DNA of 64,000 bases from DASSQJ01 sp963730165 (GCA_963730165.1 CAVSQS010000002.1:310001-374000); one strand, 5' to 3'; shown: positions 18,058 to 25,913, counted from the first letter of the stretch. Notes: a model not told the origin generated them from the sequence alone. Program-made: numbers and translations.

Positions 18058-18753
18058 GTGCGGATGGTCATCGCGACGTGCAGTGTCGACTACGAGGGCC
18101 GGCTGACCGCCCACCTCCCGCTCGCGACCCGGCTGCTCCTCGTCAAGGCCGACGGCTCGGTGCTCGTGCACTCCGACGGTGGCTCCTACAAGCCCCTCAA
18201 CTGGATGTCGCCGCCCTGCGCGATGGCCGAGGTCGAGCCGGACGAGGCGGAGGCCGCCGAGGGGGTCAGCGCCGTCTGGGTCGTCCAGCACGCCAAGTCC
18301 GAGGACCGTCTCCGGGTGCGCCTCCACGCGATCCACCACGACAGCGCCCACGAGCTCGGGGTCGACCCCGGCCTCGTGAAGGACGGCGTCGAGGCCCACC
18401 TGCAGCGCCTGCTCGCCGAGCACATCACGACCCTCGGGGAGGGGTGGACCCTCTCGCGCCGTGAGTACATGACGCCGATCGGCCCCGTCGACATCCTGTG
18501 CCGGGACGCAGACGGGCGCCACGTCGCGGTGGAGATCAAGCGCCGCGGCGAGATCGACGGCGTCGAGCAGCTGACCCGCTACCTCGAGCTGATGAACCGC
18601 GACCCCCACCTGGCGCCGGTCACCGGCGTGTTCGCCGCCCAGGTCATCAAGCCGCAGGCCCGCACCCTGGCCGAGGACCGCGGCATCCGCTGTGTCGTCC
18701 TCGACTACGACGCCCTCAAGGGCATCGACGACAGCGAGCACCGGCTGTTCTGA
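18058..18753 (+). CDS. nucS: mismatch-specific endonuclease NucS
   Basis: A 231-residue single- and double-strand DNA endonuclease. In actinobacteria, which lack MutS/MutL, NucS carries out mismatch repair and binds the beta clamp. The N-terminal dimerisation part reads RMVIATCSVDYEGRLTAHLP and VLVHSDGGSYKPLNWMSPPC. The C-terminal nuclease domain shows GPVDILCRD, VAVEIKRRGEID (the E-x-K active site) and EQLTRYLELMNRD. Length is normal. GTG 18058 gives the conserved VRMVIA start. The chain ends EHRLF, plausibly the clamp-binding tail. Mutants in relatives have a mutator phenotype, which is established knowledge and not visible here. Confidence 0.96.
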   Translation: MRMVIATCSVDYEGRLTAHLPLATRLLLVKADGSVLVHSDGGSYKPLNWMSPPCAMAEVEPDEAEAAEGVSAVWVVQHAKSEDRLRVRLHAIHHDSAHELGVDPGLVKDGVEAHLQRLLAEHITTLGEGWTLSRREYMTPIGPVDILCRDADGRHVAVEIKRRGEIDGVEQLTRYLELMNRDPHLAPVTGVFAAQVIKPQARTLAEDRGIRCVVLDYDALKGIDDSEHRLF

Positions 18754-18911
18754 GCCGCCGGGGCAGGAGCTCGACCGGCCGGGCCCGCCCGGGAACGGGG
18801 TGCGCGCGTTTCGGCAGGTCGCGGTGCGGGTAGGTCCCCGGGGTCACCCCGGCGGGAGGCGAATGACCCGCATCCGGCGGAATTCCAGCACCGCAGCCGG
18901 GGTTGCACGAC

Positions 18912-18934
18912 GCCGGCGCCCACCCGGCGCCGGC
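18912..18934. other. perfect hairpin between nucS and the DJ-1 gene
   Basis: GCCGGCGCC and GGCGCCGGC are separated by five bases, 26 nt before the next ATG. It could be a terminator for nucS (no U run) or a leader structure. The surrounding 206-bp gap holds no gene that I can support. Confidence 0.5.
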
Positions 18935-18959
18935 CCGTCCACCGGATCGAAAGGACACC

Positions 18960-19505
18960 ATGACCAGTACGACCGGCAGCACCCAGAAGGTCGCCTTCCT
19001 CGTCGCCACGGAGGGGATCGAGCAGATCGAGCTCACCGAGCCGTGGGCGGCGGTCGAGTCCGCCGGCGCCACGCCGGTGCTCATCTCGACCGACGCGGGC
19101 CGCGTGCAGGCCTTCAACCACCTCGACAAGGGCGACACCTTCCCCGTCGACGTGCGCGTCGAGGAGGCGGAGGTCGGCGACTACGCCGCCCTGGTCCTGC
19201 CCGGTGGGGTCGCCAACCCCGACGCCCTGCGCCAGGCCGCCGATGCGGTCGCGTTCGTCCGCACGTTCGTCGAGTCGGGCAAGCCCGTGGCGGCCATCTG
19301 CCACGCTCCGTGGATGCTCGTCGAGGCCGACGTGGTCCGCGACCGCCGGCTCACCTCGTGGCCCAGCCTGCAGACCGACCTACGCAACGCGGGGGCGACG
19401 TGGGAAGACCGCGAGCTCGTCAAGGACGACAACCTCATCACCAGCCGCAGGCCCGACGACCTGCCGGCCTTCACGGCGGCTCTCACCGAGGCTCTCGCCG
19501 GCTGA
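18960..19505 (+). CDS. DJ-1/PfpI family protein
   Basis: A 181-residue class I glutamine-amidotransferase-fold protein. The nucleophile elbow is GKPVAAICHAPWMLVEADVV with cysteine and following histidine. DYAALVLPGGVANPDALR holds the conserved glycine pair, and DNLITSRRPDDLPAFTAALT is the normal C-terminal end. Relatives are described as proteases, deglycases or stress proteins (PfpI, YhbO). ATG 18960 follows AAAGGA at a good distance. It is monocistronic: a perfect 15-bp hairpin follows. Function at the substrate level is unresolved for the family. Confidence 0.88.
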   Translation: MTSTTGSTQKVAFLVATEGIEQIELTEPWAAVESAGATPVLISTDAGRVQAFNHLDKGDTFPVDVRVEEAEVGDYAALVLPGGVANPDALRQAADAVAFVRTFVESGKPVAAICHAPWMLVEADVVRDRRLTSWPSLQTDLRNAGATWEDRELVKDDNLITSRRPDDLPAFTAALTEALAG

Positions 19506-19519
19506 GCACGCCCCGGCCC

Positions 19520-19555
19520 GGGCGGCGCCCCCACCCAGCCGTGGGGGCGCCGCCC
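19520..19555. terminator. strong hairpin terminator, probably bidirectional
   Basis: GGGCGGCGCCCCCAC pairs perfectly with GTGGGGGCGCCGCCC across a six-base loop (CCAGCC). It lies between the convergent ends of the DJ-1 gene and the 84-residue membrane gene. There is no U tract, as is common in actinobacteria. Confidence 0.75.
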
Positions 19556-19562
19556 TGTGGGG

Positions 19563-19817
19563 TCAGGAAAAGGCGATGAGGCCGTTGAGGCCGAGGAAGA
19601 CCGCCGGGAGCAGCAGCCCCGACGCGAGGACCCCGACGCCCACCGCACGGGTGCGCGCGAACGAGACGAGCGCGATCCCCGCGACCCAAGGGAGCACAGC
19701 GGCGAGCAGCACCCACTGCAGGCCGAGGACGAGGACGAGGAGGATCGCGCAGCTGACAGCCGCACTGAGCAGGGTGTCCGGTCCGTGGACCTGGCCCTGG
19801 GCCGACGGCGCACTCAC
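19563..19817 (-). CDS. small membrane protein
   Basis: An 84-residue hydrophobic protein with two or three membrane segments (LLSAAVSCAILLVLVLGLQWVL, AAVLPWVAGIALVSFA, AVGVGVLASGLLLPAVFLGL). The GTG start overlaps the stop of the upstream gene by four bases (GTGA). It is the third gene of the meaA transcription unit. No family recognised and no known link to the mutase. Confidence 0.6.
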   Translation of the reverse strand: MSAPSAQGQVHGPDTLLSAAVSCAILLVLVLGLQWVLLAAVLPWVAGIALVSFARTRAVGVGVLASGLLLPAVFLGLNGLIAFS

Positions 19818-20188
19818 GCGATGACCGCCCGTACCAGCATCCCGAGTGGGATGGCCACCCCCAGCACCGCGGTGGCGACGAGGAGGCCGACCGCGAGCCC
19901 GCGCACGACCCCGTGACCCCGCCGACGGGCGAGCAGGGCGGAGGCGATGAGGAGGAGGAGCACCGCGGCCACCCGCAGGGTGACCCAGAGCACCCCCTCG
20001 CCGCCCGCGACGAGCGGGACGACAACGCCGGGCACGAGCACGATGAACGCCGGCAGGCTCCACGTGGCCGTCGCGTACGTGCGACCACGCAGCCAGAGGT
20101 CCTCCCTCGTGCGCACCCGGTCCGCGGGTCGCTGCGGACCGCGCGGCGTGGCGGGGCCGTCAACGGGGTCGGGTGGGGTCGGGCTCAC
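19814..20188 (-). CDS. membrane protein following meaA
   Basis: A 124-residue protein with a hydrophilic N terminus (about 45 residues, proline and arginine rich) and three membrane segments (FIVLVPGVVVPLVAG, LRVAAVLLLLIASALLA, LAVGLLVATAVLGVAIPLGML). Its GTG overlaps the meaA TGA (GTGA), so it is translated with the mutase. Function unknown; conserved coupling would be needed to argue a role in B12 or acyl-CoA metabolism. Confidence 0.6.
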   Translation of the reverse strand: MSPTPPDPVDGPATPRGPQRPADRVRTREDLWLRGRTYATATWSLPAFIVLVPGVVVPLVAGGEGVLWVTLRVAAVLLLLIASALLARRRGHGVVRGLAVGLLVATAVLGVAIPLGMLVRAVIA

Positions 20189-22254
20189 GACGGCGAGGGT
20201 ACCGCCGACTCCTCGGGCAGCCCGTGCGCCTCCCGGATCACCTCGACGAAGCGGGCCATGATCGCGTTGAGGCCGAAGTCCTTCGGGGTGAAGACCTCGG
20301 CGACGCCGAGCTCCTTGAGGCGGGCGGCATCGGCCTCGGGGATTATCCCACCGACGATCACCGGGACATCACCGGCACCGGCGGCGCGCATCCGCTCGAG
20401 GACGTCGGGGACCAGCTCCATGTGCGATCCGGAGAGGATCGAGAGCCCGACGAGGTGGACGTCCTCGGCGACGGCCGCCGCGACGACCTGCTCGGGGGTG
20501 AGCCGGATGCCCTGGTACACGACCTCGAAGCCGGCGTCGCGAGCGCGGACGGCGATCTGCTCGGCCCCGTTGGAATGCCCGTCGAGGCCGGGTTTGCCGA
20601 CGAGCACGCGCAGCCGGCCGCCGAGCTCCGCGGAGGTCCGCGCAACGGACTCGCGGACCCTCGTGAGCTCCTCGGAGCCCGATCCGGTGCCGACCGACCC
20701 GCTGACCCCGGTCGGAGCCCGGAACTCACCGAACACCTCGCGCAGCGCCCCGGCCCACTCCCCCGTGGTCACGCCGGCCCGCGCGCACTCGAGCGTGGCG
20801 GTCATGAGGTTGGCGTCGGTGGCGGCGTCGGCACGCAGTCGCTCCAGGGCCGCCGCGGCGCGGGGCCCGCGCTCGGGGTCGGCGTCGCGGTCCTCACGCC
20901 ACCGACGGACCGCTAGGGCCGCCGCGGCCTCGACGCCCGGGTCGACGCCCTGGATCGCGGTCGTGAGATCGGCGGTCAGGGGGTTCGGTTCGGTGGACTC
21001 GAAGCGGTTGACCCCGACGACGACATCCTGCCCGGACTCGATGCGGGCTCGTCGCCGGGCGTGCGAGGCCACGAGCTCGGACTTCATGTAGCCCCCCTCC
21101 ACGGCGGGGACGGCGCCACCCATTTCCTGGATCCGGTCGATCTCCGCGTGGGCCCCGTCGAGGATCTCCCTGACCTTGGCCTCCACGACGTCCGACCCCT
21201 CGAAGAGGTCCCCGTACTCGAGCAGGTCGGACTCGTAGGCGAGGACCTGCTGGATGCGCAGCGACCACTGCTGGTCCCACGGCCGCGGCAGACCGAGGGC
21301 CTCGTTCCACGCGGGCAGCTGCACCGCCCGGGCACGGGCGTCCCGCGACAGCGTCACGGCGAGCATCTCGAGGACGATCCGCTGCACGTTGTTCTCCGGC
21401 TGCGCCTCGGTCAGCCCGAGCGAGTTGACCTGCACGCCGTACCGGAAGCGGCGCTGTCCGGCGTCCTCGACGCCGTACCGCTGGCGGGTGACCTCGTCCC
21501 AGAGCCGGACGAAGGCCCGCATCTTGCACATCTCCTCGACGAAGCGCACCCCGGCGTTGACGAAGAAGGAGATGCGGGCCACCACGTCCCCGAAGCGCTC
21601 CGGCGGGACCTGGCCGGAGCCCCGGACCGCGTCGAGCACGGCGATAGCCGTCGACATCGCGTAGGCGACCTCCTGTACGGGCGTCGCCCCTGCCTCCTGG
21701 AGGTGGTAGCTGCAGATGTTGATCGGGTTCCACCGCGGCATCTCGGCGACGGTGTAGGCGATGAGATCGGTCGTGAGCCGCAGGGAGGGGCCGGGCGCGA
21801 AGACGTAGGTCCCGCGGGAGAGGTACTCCTTGATGATGTCGTTCTGGGTCGTACCCGCCAGCGCGCGGACCGCCGCGGCCGGGTCCTGGTCGGCAGCCTG
21901 CGCCTGCTCCTCGGCGACCACCTGGTAGAGGGCCAGCAGCCACATGGCGGTGGCGTTGATCGTCATCGAGGTGTTCATCTGCTCGAGCGGGATCTGCTCG
22001 AACAGCGCCCGCATGTCACCGATGTGCGAGATCGGCACCCCGACCTTGCCGACCTCACCCCGTGCGAGCGGATGGTCGGGGTCGTAGCCGGTCTGGGTGG
22101 GGAGGTCGAAGGCGACCGACAGCCCGGTCTGGCCCTTCTCGAGGTTCCGGCGGTAGAGCTCGTTGCTCGCGGCGGCGCTCGAGTGGCCCGCGTACGTGCG
22201 CATGACCCACGGACGGTCACGCTCGGGCCGGGGGGCGTCGGTGGGCTCGGACAT
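20185..22254 (-). CDS. meaA: ethylmalonyl-CoA mutase (MeaA)
   Basis: A 689-residue adenosylcobalamin-dependent mutase that converts (2R)-ethylmalonyl-CoA to methylsuccinyl-CoA. The N-terminal barrel has WVMRTYAGHSSAAASNELYR, then GLSVAFDLPTQTGYDPDHP, INICSYHLQEAGATPVQE and FRYGVQVNSLGLTEAQPENN. The C-terminal B12 domain reads RVLVGKPGLDGHSNGAEQIA (base-off cobalt ligand DxHxxG) and LVGLSILSGSHMELVPDVLE. Sequence and single-chain form match the MeaA/Ecm group of Methylobacterium and Streptomyces better than methylmalonyl-CoA mutase, which usually has two subunits in this phylum. It starts at ATG 22254 with no ribosome site and TAGCGT seven bases before. The product feeds the ethylmalonyl-CoA pathway after Ccr and Mce. 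Confidence 0.95.
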   Translation of the reverse strand: MSEPTDAPRPERDRPWVMRTYAGHSSAAASNELYRRNLEKGQTGLSVAFDLPTQTGYDPDHPLARGEVGKVGVPISHIGDMRALFEQIPLEQMNTSMTINATAMWLLALYQVVAEEQAQAADQDPAAAVRALAGTTQNDIIKEYLSRGTYVFAPGPSLRLTTDLIAYTVAEMPRWNPINICSYHLQEAGATPVQEVAYAMSTAIAVLDAVRGSGQVPPERFGDVVARISFFVNAGVRFVEEMCKMRAFVRLWDEVTRQRYGVEDAGQRRFRYGVQVNSLGLTEAQPENNVQRIVLEMLAVTLSRDARARAVQLPAWNEALGLPRPWDQQWSLRIQQVLAYESDLLEYGDLFEGSDVVEAKVREILDGAHAEIDRIQEMGGAVPAVEGGYMKSELVASHARRRARIESGQDVVVGVNRFESTEPNPLTADLTTAIQGVDPGVEAAAALAVRRWREDRDADPERGPRAAAALERLRADAATDANLMTATLECARAGVTTGEWAGALREVFGEFRAPTGVSGSVGTGSGSEELTRVRESVARTSAELGGRLRVLVGKPGLDGHSNGAEQIAVRARDAGFEVVYQGIRLTPEQVVAAAVAEDVHLVGLSILSGSHMELVPDVLERMRAAGAGDVPVIVGGIIPEADAARLKELGVAEVFTPKDFGLNAIMARFVEVIREAHGLPEESAVPSPS

Positions 22255-22261
22255 GCGTGGA

Positions 22262-22267
22262 ACGCTA
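22262..22267 (-). promoter_or_regulatory. leaderless-type -10 element of meaA
   Basis: TAGCGT on the minus strand is followed by seven bases (TCCACGC) and the ATG, which predicts transcription starting at the initiator codon. Confidence 0.55.
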
Positions 22268-22297
22268 GCCGCGGCGTGGGGCAGCGGGTAGGCGACC

Positions 22298-22323
22298 GCA
22301 CGGTGAGAGTGCCCACACCGTGC
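22298..22323. other. inverted repeat between the STAS gene and meaA
   Basis: GCACGGTG and CACCGTGC are perfect 8-bp arms around a ten-base spacer. The repeat is about 30 bp upstream of the meaA -10 element and just after the STAS stop. It may be a terminator for the STAS gene or an operator for meaA. Confidence 0.45.
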
Positions 22324-22331
22324 CGACCGCG

Positions 22332-22670
22332 TCAGCCGGCGGCCGCACCCGTCAGCGCCGACCCCTCCCGATCGGCCACGAGGAGACCCCCGAGGCGGGC
22401 CCGGCGCAGCAACCGCCGCGTGCGCTCGTCGGCGGCGACGACGCGCATCGGGCGGCGCGCCCGACGCGCACACCGCAGCCCTTCGACGAGGAGCCCGATA
22501 CCGGTGGCGTCGCCGATGACGACCTCACCGAGGTCGACGAGCAGCGGCGTTTCCCCCGCCCCGATGGTGCGGCGCAGAGCGAGGCGCACGTCTGGCGCGC
22601 TCGTGCGGTCGAGCCGGCCGCGCACCGTGAGGTGGCAGCCCACGTCGTCGTGACGCTCGGTCATCGTCAC
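22332..22670 (-). CDS. STAS-domain protein (anti-sigma factor antagonist-like)
   Basis: A 112-residue single-domain STAS protein. HLTVRGRLDRTSAPDVRLAL and PLLVDLGEVVIGDATGIGLLV show the fold. The phosphorylation loop reads DATG instead of the usual DSSG/DSTG, so a threonine would be the switch residue, or there is none. Such proteins bind anti-sigma kinases in partner switching. No anti-sigma or sigma gene is nearby. GTG 22670 is chosen for GGGGG eight bases upstream; ATG 22664 is possible. The target is unknown. Confidence 0.75.
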   Translation of the reverse strand: MTMTERHDDVGCHLTVRGRLDRTSAPDVRLALRRTIGAGETPLLVDLGEVVIGDATGIGLLVEGLRCARRARRPMRVVAADERTRRLLRRARLGGLLVADREGSALTGAAAG

Positions 22671-22773
22671 GACCGAGTCCCCCTGTCGTCCCACCGTTCC
22701 CCCTTGCGCATCGTGGTGTGCCGACATTCAAGCGCCTCGACGGTCAAGCCCGGGTCACGGCGGGGTCAATTCT

Positions 22774-22814
22774 ATGACAGGAAGATGACAATGTCTGGTT
22801 CATGCCAGTGTCAT
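22774..22814. promoter_or_regulatory. repeat cluster between STAS and adenosyltransferase genes
   Basis: ATGACA occurs at 22774 and 22785 (11 bp apart, one helical turn), with TGTCAT inverted at 22809. The stretch is unusually A/T rich for this window, and a TAGAAT -10-like sequence faces the STAS gene (22768-22773). It looks like a shared regulatory region of the divergent genes. Confidence 0.4.
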
Positions 22815-22878
22815 GGCGTCACCCGGGCTGCCCGCACACCCAGCACCCCGCCCCTCCGGCCTCTGCGATCATGAGGCC

Positions 22879-23511
22879 GTGGTCAACCTCACCCGCATCT
22901 ACACGCGCACCGGCGACGACGGCACGACGGCGCTCGGTGACCTGAGCCGCACCCGCAAGACCGACGCGCGCCTCGCCGCGTACGCCGACGCCAACGAGGC
23001 CAACGCGGCGATCGGGGTCGCCCTCGCGTGCGGCGACCTGCCCGAGGACGTGCGGGCGGTGCTCCTGCGGGTCCAGAACGACCTCTTCGACGTCGGGGCG
23101 GACCTGTCCACCCCCCTCCAGGAGCAGTACGAGCACCCGCCGTTGCGGGTGCAGGAGGAGTGGGTGACCGAGCTCGAGGCGGACTGCGACCGGTACCTCG
23201 CCGACCTCGAGAAGCTCCGCTCCTTCATCCTCCCGGGCGGGACACCGGGGGCGGCCCTCCTCCACCAGGCGCTGACCGTCGTCCGCCGCGCCGAGCGGTC
23301 GACGTGGGCCGCGATCGAGGCGTACGGGGCCGAGGCCGGAGCGGGCCGCGGCGAGGGCGGGGTCAACCCGCTCACCGCCCGCTACCTCAACCGGCTCTCC
23401 GACCTGCTGTTCGTGCTGGCGCGCACGGCCAACGTCGGTGCTGGCGGTGACGTCCTCTGGCGGCCCGGCGGTGGCCGCGCCGTCGACCCCACGGCCGCCG
23501 GGGACGCCTGA
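22879..23511 (+). CDS. cob(I)alamin adenosyltransferase, PduO type
   Basis: A 210-residue ATP:corrinoid adenosyltransferase that makes adenosylcobalamin, the coenzyme of MeaA. The ATP-binding N terminus NLTRIYTRTGDDGTTALGDL is diagnostic. KTDARLAAYADANEANAAIG, LRVQNDLFDVGADLSTP, LPGGTPGAALLHQALTVVRRAER and YLNRLSDLLFVLART complete the PduO helical-bundle signature. GTG 22879 gives the conserved start. It sits close to meaA, fitting joint supply of enzyme and cofactor. In Mycobacterium the equivalent gene also lies near the atp operon. Confidence 0.94.
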   Translation: MVNLTRIYTRTGDDGTTALGDLSRTRKTDARLAAYADANEANAAIGVALACGDLPEDVRAVLLRVQNDLFDVGADLSTPLQEQYEHPPLRVQEEWVTELEADCDRYLADLEKLRSFILPGGTPGAALLHQALTVVRRAERSTWAAIEAYGAEAGAGRGEGGVNPLTARYLNRLSDLLFVLARTANVGAGGDVLWRPGGGRAVDPTAAGDA

Positions 23512-23598
23512 CCCCCATCCCCCCGCGGCCGTACACAGCCGGCGGCCAGTCCGCTCCCACTCCGGATCCAGCCTCGCGGAGTAGTCCGAGTCGGGTCA

Positions 23599-23616
23599 CG
23601 ACGACGTCCGTCGTCG
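23599..23616. promoter_or_regulatory. short palindrome before the cytochrome b cassette
   Basis: CGACGACG, TC, CGTCGTCG is a perfect inverted repeat 28 bp before the first ATG of the cassette. It could be an operator; simple CG-rich repeats also arise by chance here. Confidence 0.3.
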
Positions 23617-23643
23617 CGCGACTCCACCTGGAAGGAGTTCGTC

Positions 23644-23847
23644 ATGCTCACCGCCGTCACGGCAACCGATCCGGCAGGCAACTACGTCAACTGGGGCGTC
23701 ATCCACATCTCGGTGACGAACCTGCTGATCATCCTCTTCATGGTGCTCGTCTTCGTCCTGGCTCTCGTGCTCCCCTTCCCGGGCTCGGGCGACCGCCCAG
23801 CGGAGGGCGCCACCGCCCGCACCGGTGGTTCGGGAGGGCAGCGGTGA
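23644..23847 (+). CDS. single-span small membrane subunit of the cytochrome b cassette
   Basis: A 67-residue protein. It has a short exported-side N terminus (TDPAGNYVNWGVIHISVTN), one long hydrophobic span (LLIILFMVLVFVLALVLPFP) and a charged tail. ATG 23644 follows AAGGAG. The stop overlaps the cytochrome b start (GTGA), so it is very likely a small subunit of that complex. It is too short for a family assignment, and no cysteine or heme-binding motif is present. Confidence 0.65.
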   Translation: MLTAVTATDPAGNYVNWGVIHISVTNLLIILFMVLVFVLALVLPFPGSGDRPAEGATARTGGSGGQR

Positions 23848-24518
23848 GCACCACGACGACACCGCGCTTCCCGGCGGGGTCGCCTGACGGCTCCCCGCCC
23901 ACGTGGACCGCCAGGCTGCGTGACCGGATCACCCATCTCGTCCCCCCGGGCCAGGCCCTCCCCGACCGACAGCCCGCCTACGTGGCCTCGTGGATCTACG
24001 TCTTCGGGGTGGCGACCCTCGCGGCGCTCGCCGTCGTCCTCCTCTCGGGTCTGGTGCTCACCATCGGTGGTTCGGCGTGGTGGCACACCTCGAGCCTCGG
24101 CCGGTTCACCAACTCGGTCCACCTGTGGAGCGTCGAGCTGTTCATGGCCGTCATGGTGATCCACCTCTGGGGCAAGTTCTGGATGGCCGCGTGGCGCGGA
24201 GGTCGCGCGATGACGTGGATCACCGGCGTCGTCGCCTTCGTCGGGTCGATCGGCACGGCGTTCACCGGCTACCTGTCGCAGTCCAACTTCGACGCCCAGT
24301 GGATCAGCACGCAGGCCAAGGACGGGATCAACTCGATCGGGTTCGGCGCGTACTTCAACGTCCTCGACCCGGGCCAGATGCTGCTCTGGCACGTCGTCCT
24401 CCTGCCCTTCGTCGTGGGGATCATCGTCGTCGTCCACATCGTCCTCGTGCGGCGGCACGGTGTCGTGCCCCCGCTGGGCGCCGAGGACCCGCGCGCGGCC
24501 GAGGAGGTGGCCCGGTGA
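23844..24518 (+). CDS. diheme cytochrome b (b6-like N-terminal domain) subunit
   Basis: A 224-residue cytochrome b/b6 N-terminal domain protein with four membrane helices. Helix B has histidines in NSVHLW and VIHLWGKFW, 14 residues apart. Helix D has LLWHVVLLP and VVVHIVLV, 15 residues apart, a spacing reported for cytochrome b6 as opposed to mitochondrial-type b. AFTGYLSQSNFDAQW follows helix C. The normal actinobacterial QcrB is much larger and sits with qcrA/qcrC; here there is no Rieske or cytochrome c gene. It probably binds two hemes and takes electrons from or gives them to quinone, with the 326-residue protein as partner. Confidence 0.85.
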   Translation: MSTTTTPRFPAGSPDGSPPTWTARLRDRITHLVPPGQALPDRQPAYVASWIYVFGVATLAALAVVLLSGLVLTIGGSAWWHTSSLGRFTNSVHLWSVELFMAVMVIHLWGKFWMAAWRGGRAMTWITGVVAFVGSIGTAFTGYLSQSNFDAQWISTQAKDGINSIGFGAYFNVLDPGQMLLWHVVLLPFVVGIIVVVHIVLVRRHGVVPPLGAEDPRAAEEVAR

Positions 24519-25495
24519 GCGCCCCGACCATGGAGCGCCCCCGTACCACCGGGCACTCGTCGACCCCCGACTCGCACGGCTTCCCGACGCGGCGCTACGA
24601 CCTCGTCAAGGAGTTCGTCATCGCGCTCGTCGTCATGGCCGTCCTCACCCTCGGCCTGGCCGTCGCCTTCTCGTCACCAGACGAGAAGGCGATCTCGCTG
24701 CGCGACTGGGCCGTCGCCGCCCCCGCGGACGTCGTCGCGACGGCCACCGCCGAGCTCGCCGGCACCTCGGGCAGCGCCACCTACGGACCCCCGTACAACA
24801 GCAACGGGGACGGGCAGACCCTCGGCCCGCTACCCCTGCAGAAGTGGGGCGGGGTGCGCATCCCCGTCGACTCCGCCCAGGACCTCGTCGTGACCCCCCT
24901 CAGCCAGGTCTCCGGAGATGCCGCGCTCACCAGTGCGCTGGGTCAGTGGAAGTCCGCGACCGCCGACCAGCGGACGTCGTGGGCGAGCGCCTACTCGGAC
25001 GCCCTCGCCAAGGCCGCGGGCGGCGACCCCGCCCAGGTGCCCGCCTCCTCGGACTACGGACCGGTCCCCGTCATGGCGAACTCCTTCCTCACCCTCGCGA
25101 AGACCGGGGGCCTCGAGTCGATCCTCGGCGCTCCCCCGTTCTACGGCACCGACCCGACGAAGGCGCTCCTCCTCCTCTCGGACGGCTCCTACCTCGAGGA
25201 CCAGGCACGAGCGCGCAGCCTCGGCGGCGACCAGTGGGGCATGATGAACGAGACGGGCAACTACCCCGGGCAGCCGTGGATGTGGCTCTACACGTTCTGG
25301 TACCAGGTGGAGCCGTTCGCGTCGTCGGACAACGCCGACGCCCTCGTCTGGGGCCTCATGATGGTCCTGACGCTCCTGCTCGCCCTCGTCCCGTTCATCC
25401 CGGGGCTGCGGTCGCTCCCGCGCTGGATCCCGGTCCACCGGCTCGTCTGGCGGTCGTGGTACCGCGACCACCCGGAGGCGGTCAGGCGACGTTGA
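24515..25495 (+). CDS. membrane protein with large exported domain, partner of cytochrome b
   Basis: A 326-residue protein I do not recognise. After a cytoplasmic start (about 30 residues) there is a membrane span (FVIALVVMAVLTLGLAVAF). An exported domain of roughly 230 residues follows, with WAVAAPADVVATATAELAG, YGPPYNSNGDGQTLGPLPLQ and NETGNYPGQPWMWLYTFWYQ. A final span (ALVWGLMMVLTLLLALVPFIPGL) and a basic tail end it. It has no CxxCH or Rieske motif. The position and final helix suggest it stands in for the C-terminal half of cytochrome b. The GTG overlaps the cytochrome stop, with GAGGAGG well placed. Its end overlaps the convergent DUF2550 gene by 14 bp. Confidence 0.65.
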   Translation: MSAPTMERPRTTGHSSTPDSHGFPTRRYDLVKEFVIALVVMAVLTLGLAVAFSSPDEKAISLRDWAVAAPADVVATATAELAGTSGSATYGPPYNSNGDGQTLGPLPLQKWGGVRIPVDSAQDLVVTPLSQVSGDAALTSALGQWKSATADQRTSWASAYSDALAKAAGGDPAQVPASSDYGPVPVMANSFLTLAKTGGLESILGAPPFYGTDPTKALLLLSDGSYLEDQARARSLGGDQWGMMNETGNYPGQPWMWLYTFWYQVEPFASSDNADALVWGLMMVLTLLLALVPFIPGLRSLPRWIPVHRLVWRSWYRDHPEAVRRR

Positions 25496-25913
25496 CGTTG
25501 TATCCGGGCGGGCTGGACTCCAGCCACGCCCGGACAGCGGTGTAGGCGGCCGGCACGAAGGCGAAGTCGTAGGACTCCTGCCCGGACTTCGCGGTGACCG
25601 ACACCGGCTCGGCGAGCCCGGGGATCGGGTCGGCGAGGGGTTGCGGGATGCCGAGGTCGACCTGCCCGCGCAGCCACGACACCTCGGGCCGGAGCGATGG
25701 CCCGACGATGCTGAACCACTCGAACCGCTGCGCCCCGAGCCGGGCCAGGCCCAGCCGCCAGCGCGAGGAGGCCTCCTCGCGCAGCGCGCAGAGCATCACC
25801 GGACGGCCGTCCCCGGAGATGAGTCGTCGGCGCACCCACACGAAGGTGAGCGCGCCGACGACGAGGACGACGATGACGGCGAGGACCAGCTCGGTTGCGA
25901 CAACGGCACTCAT
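25482..25913 (-). CDS. DUF2550 membrane-anchored protein
   Basis: A 143-residue protein typical of the gene after atpC in actinobacteria (Rv1312-like). One N-terminal span (VLAVIVVLVVGALTFVWVRRR) is followed by a soluble domain with GRPVMLCALREEASSRWRLG, LARLGAQRFEWFSIVG and KSGQESYDFAFVPAAYTAVR. The function of DUF2550 is unknown. Linkage with the atp operon is very constant, so a role in membrane energetics or ATP synthase upkeep is plausible but unproven. Confidence 0.88.
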   Translation of the reverse strand: MSAVVATELVLAVIVVLVVGALTFVWVRRRLISGDGRPVMLCALREEASSRWRLGLARLGAQRFEWFSIVGPSLRPEVSWLRGQVDLGIPQPLADPIPGLAEPVSVTAKSGQESYDFAFVPAAYTAVRAWLESSPPGYNVNVA

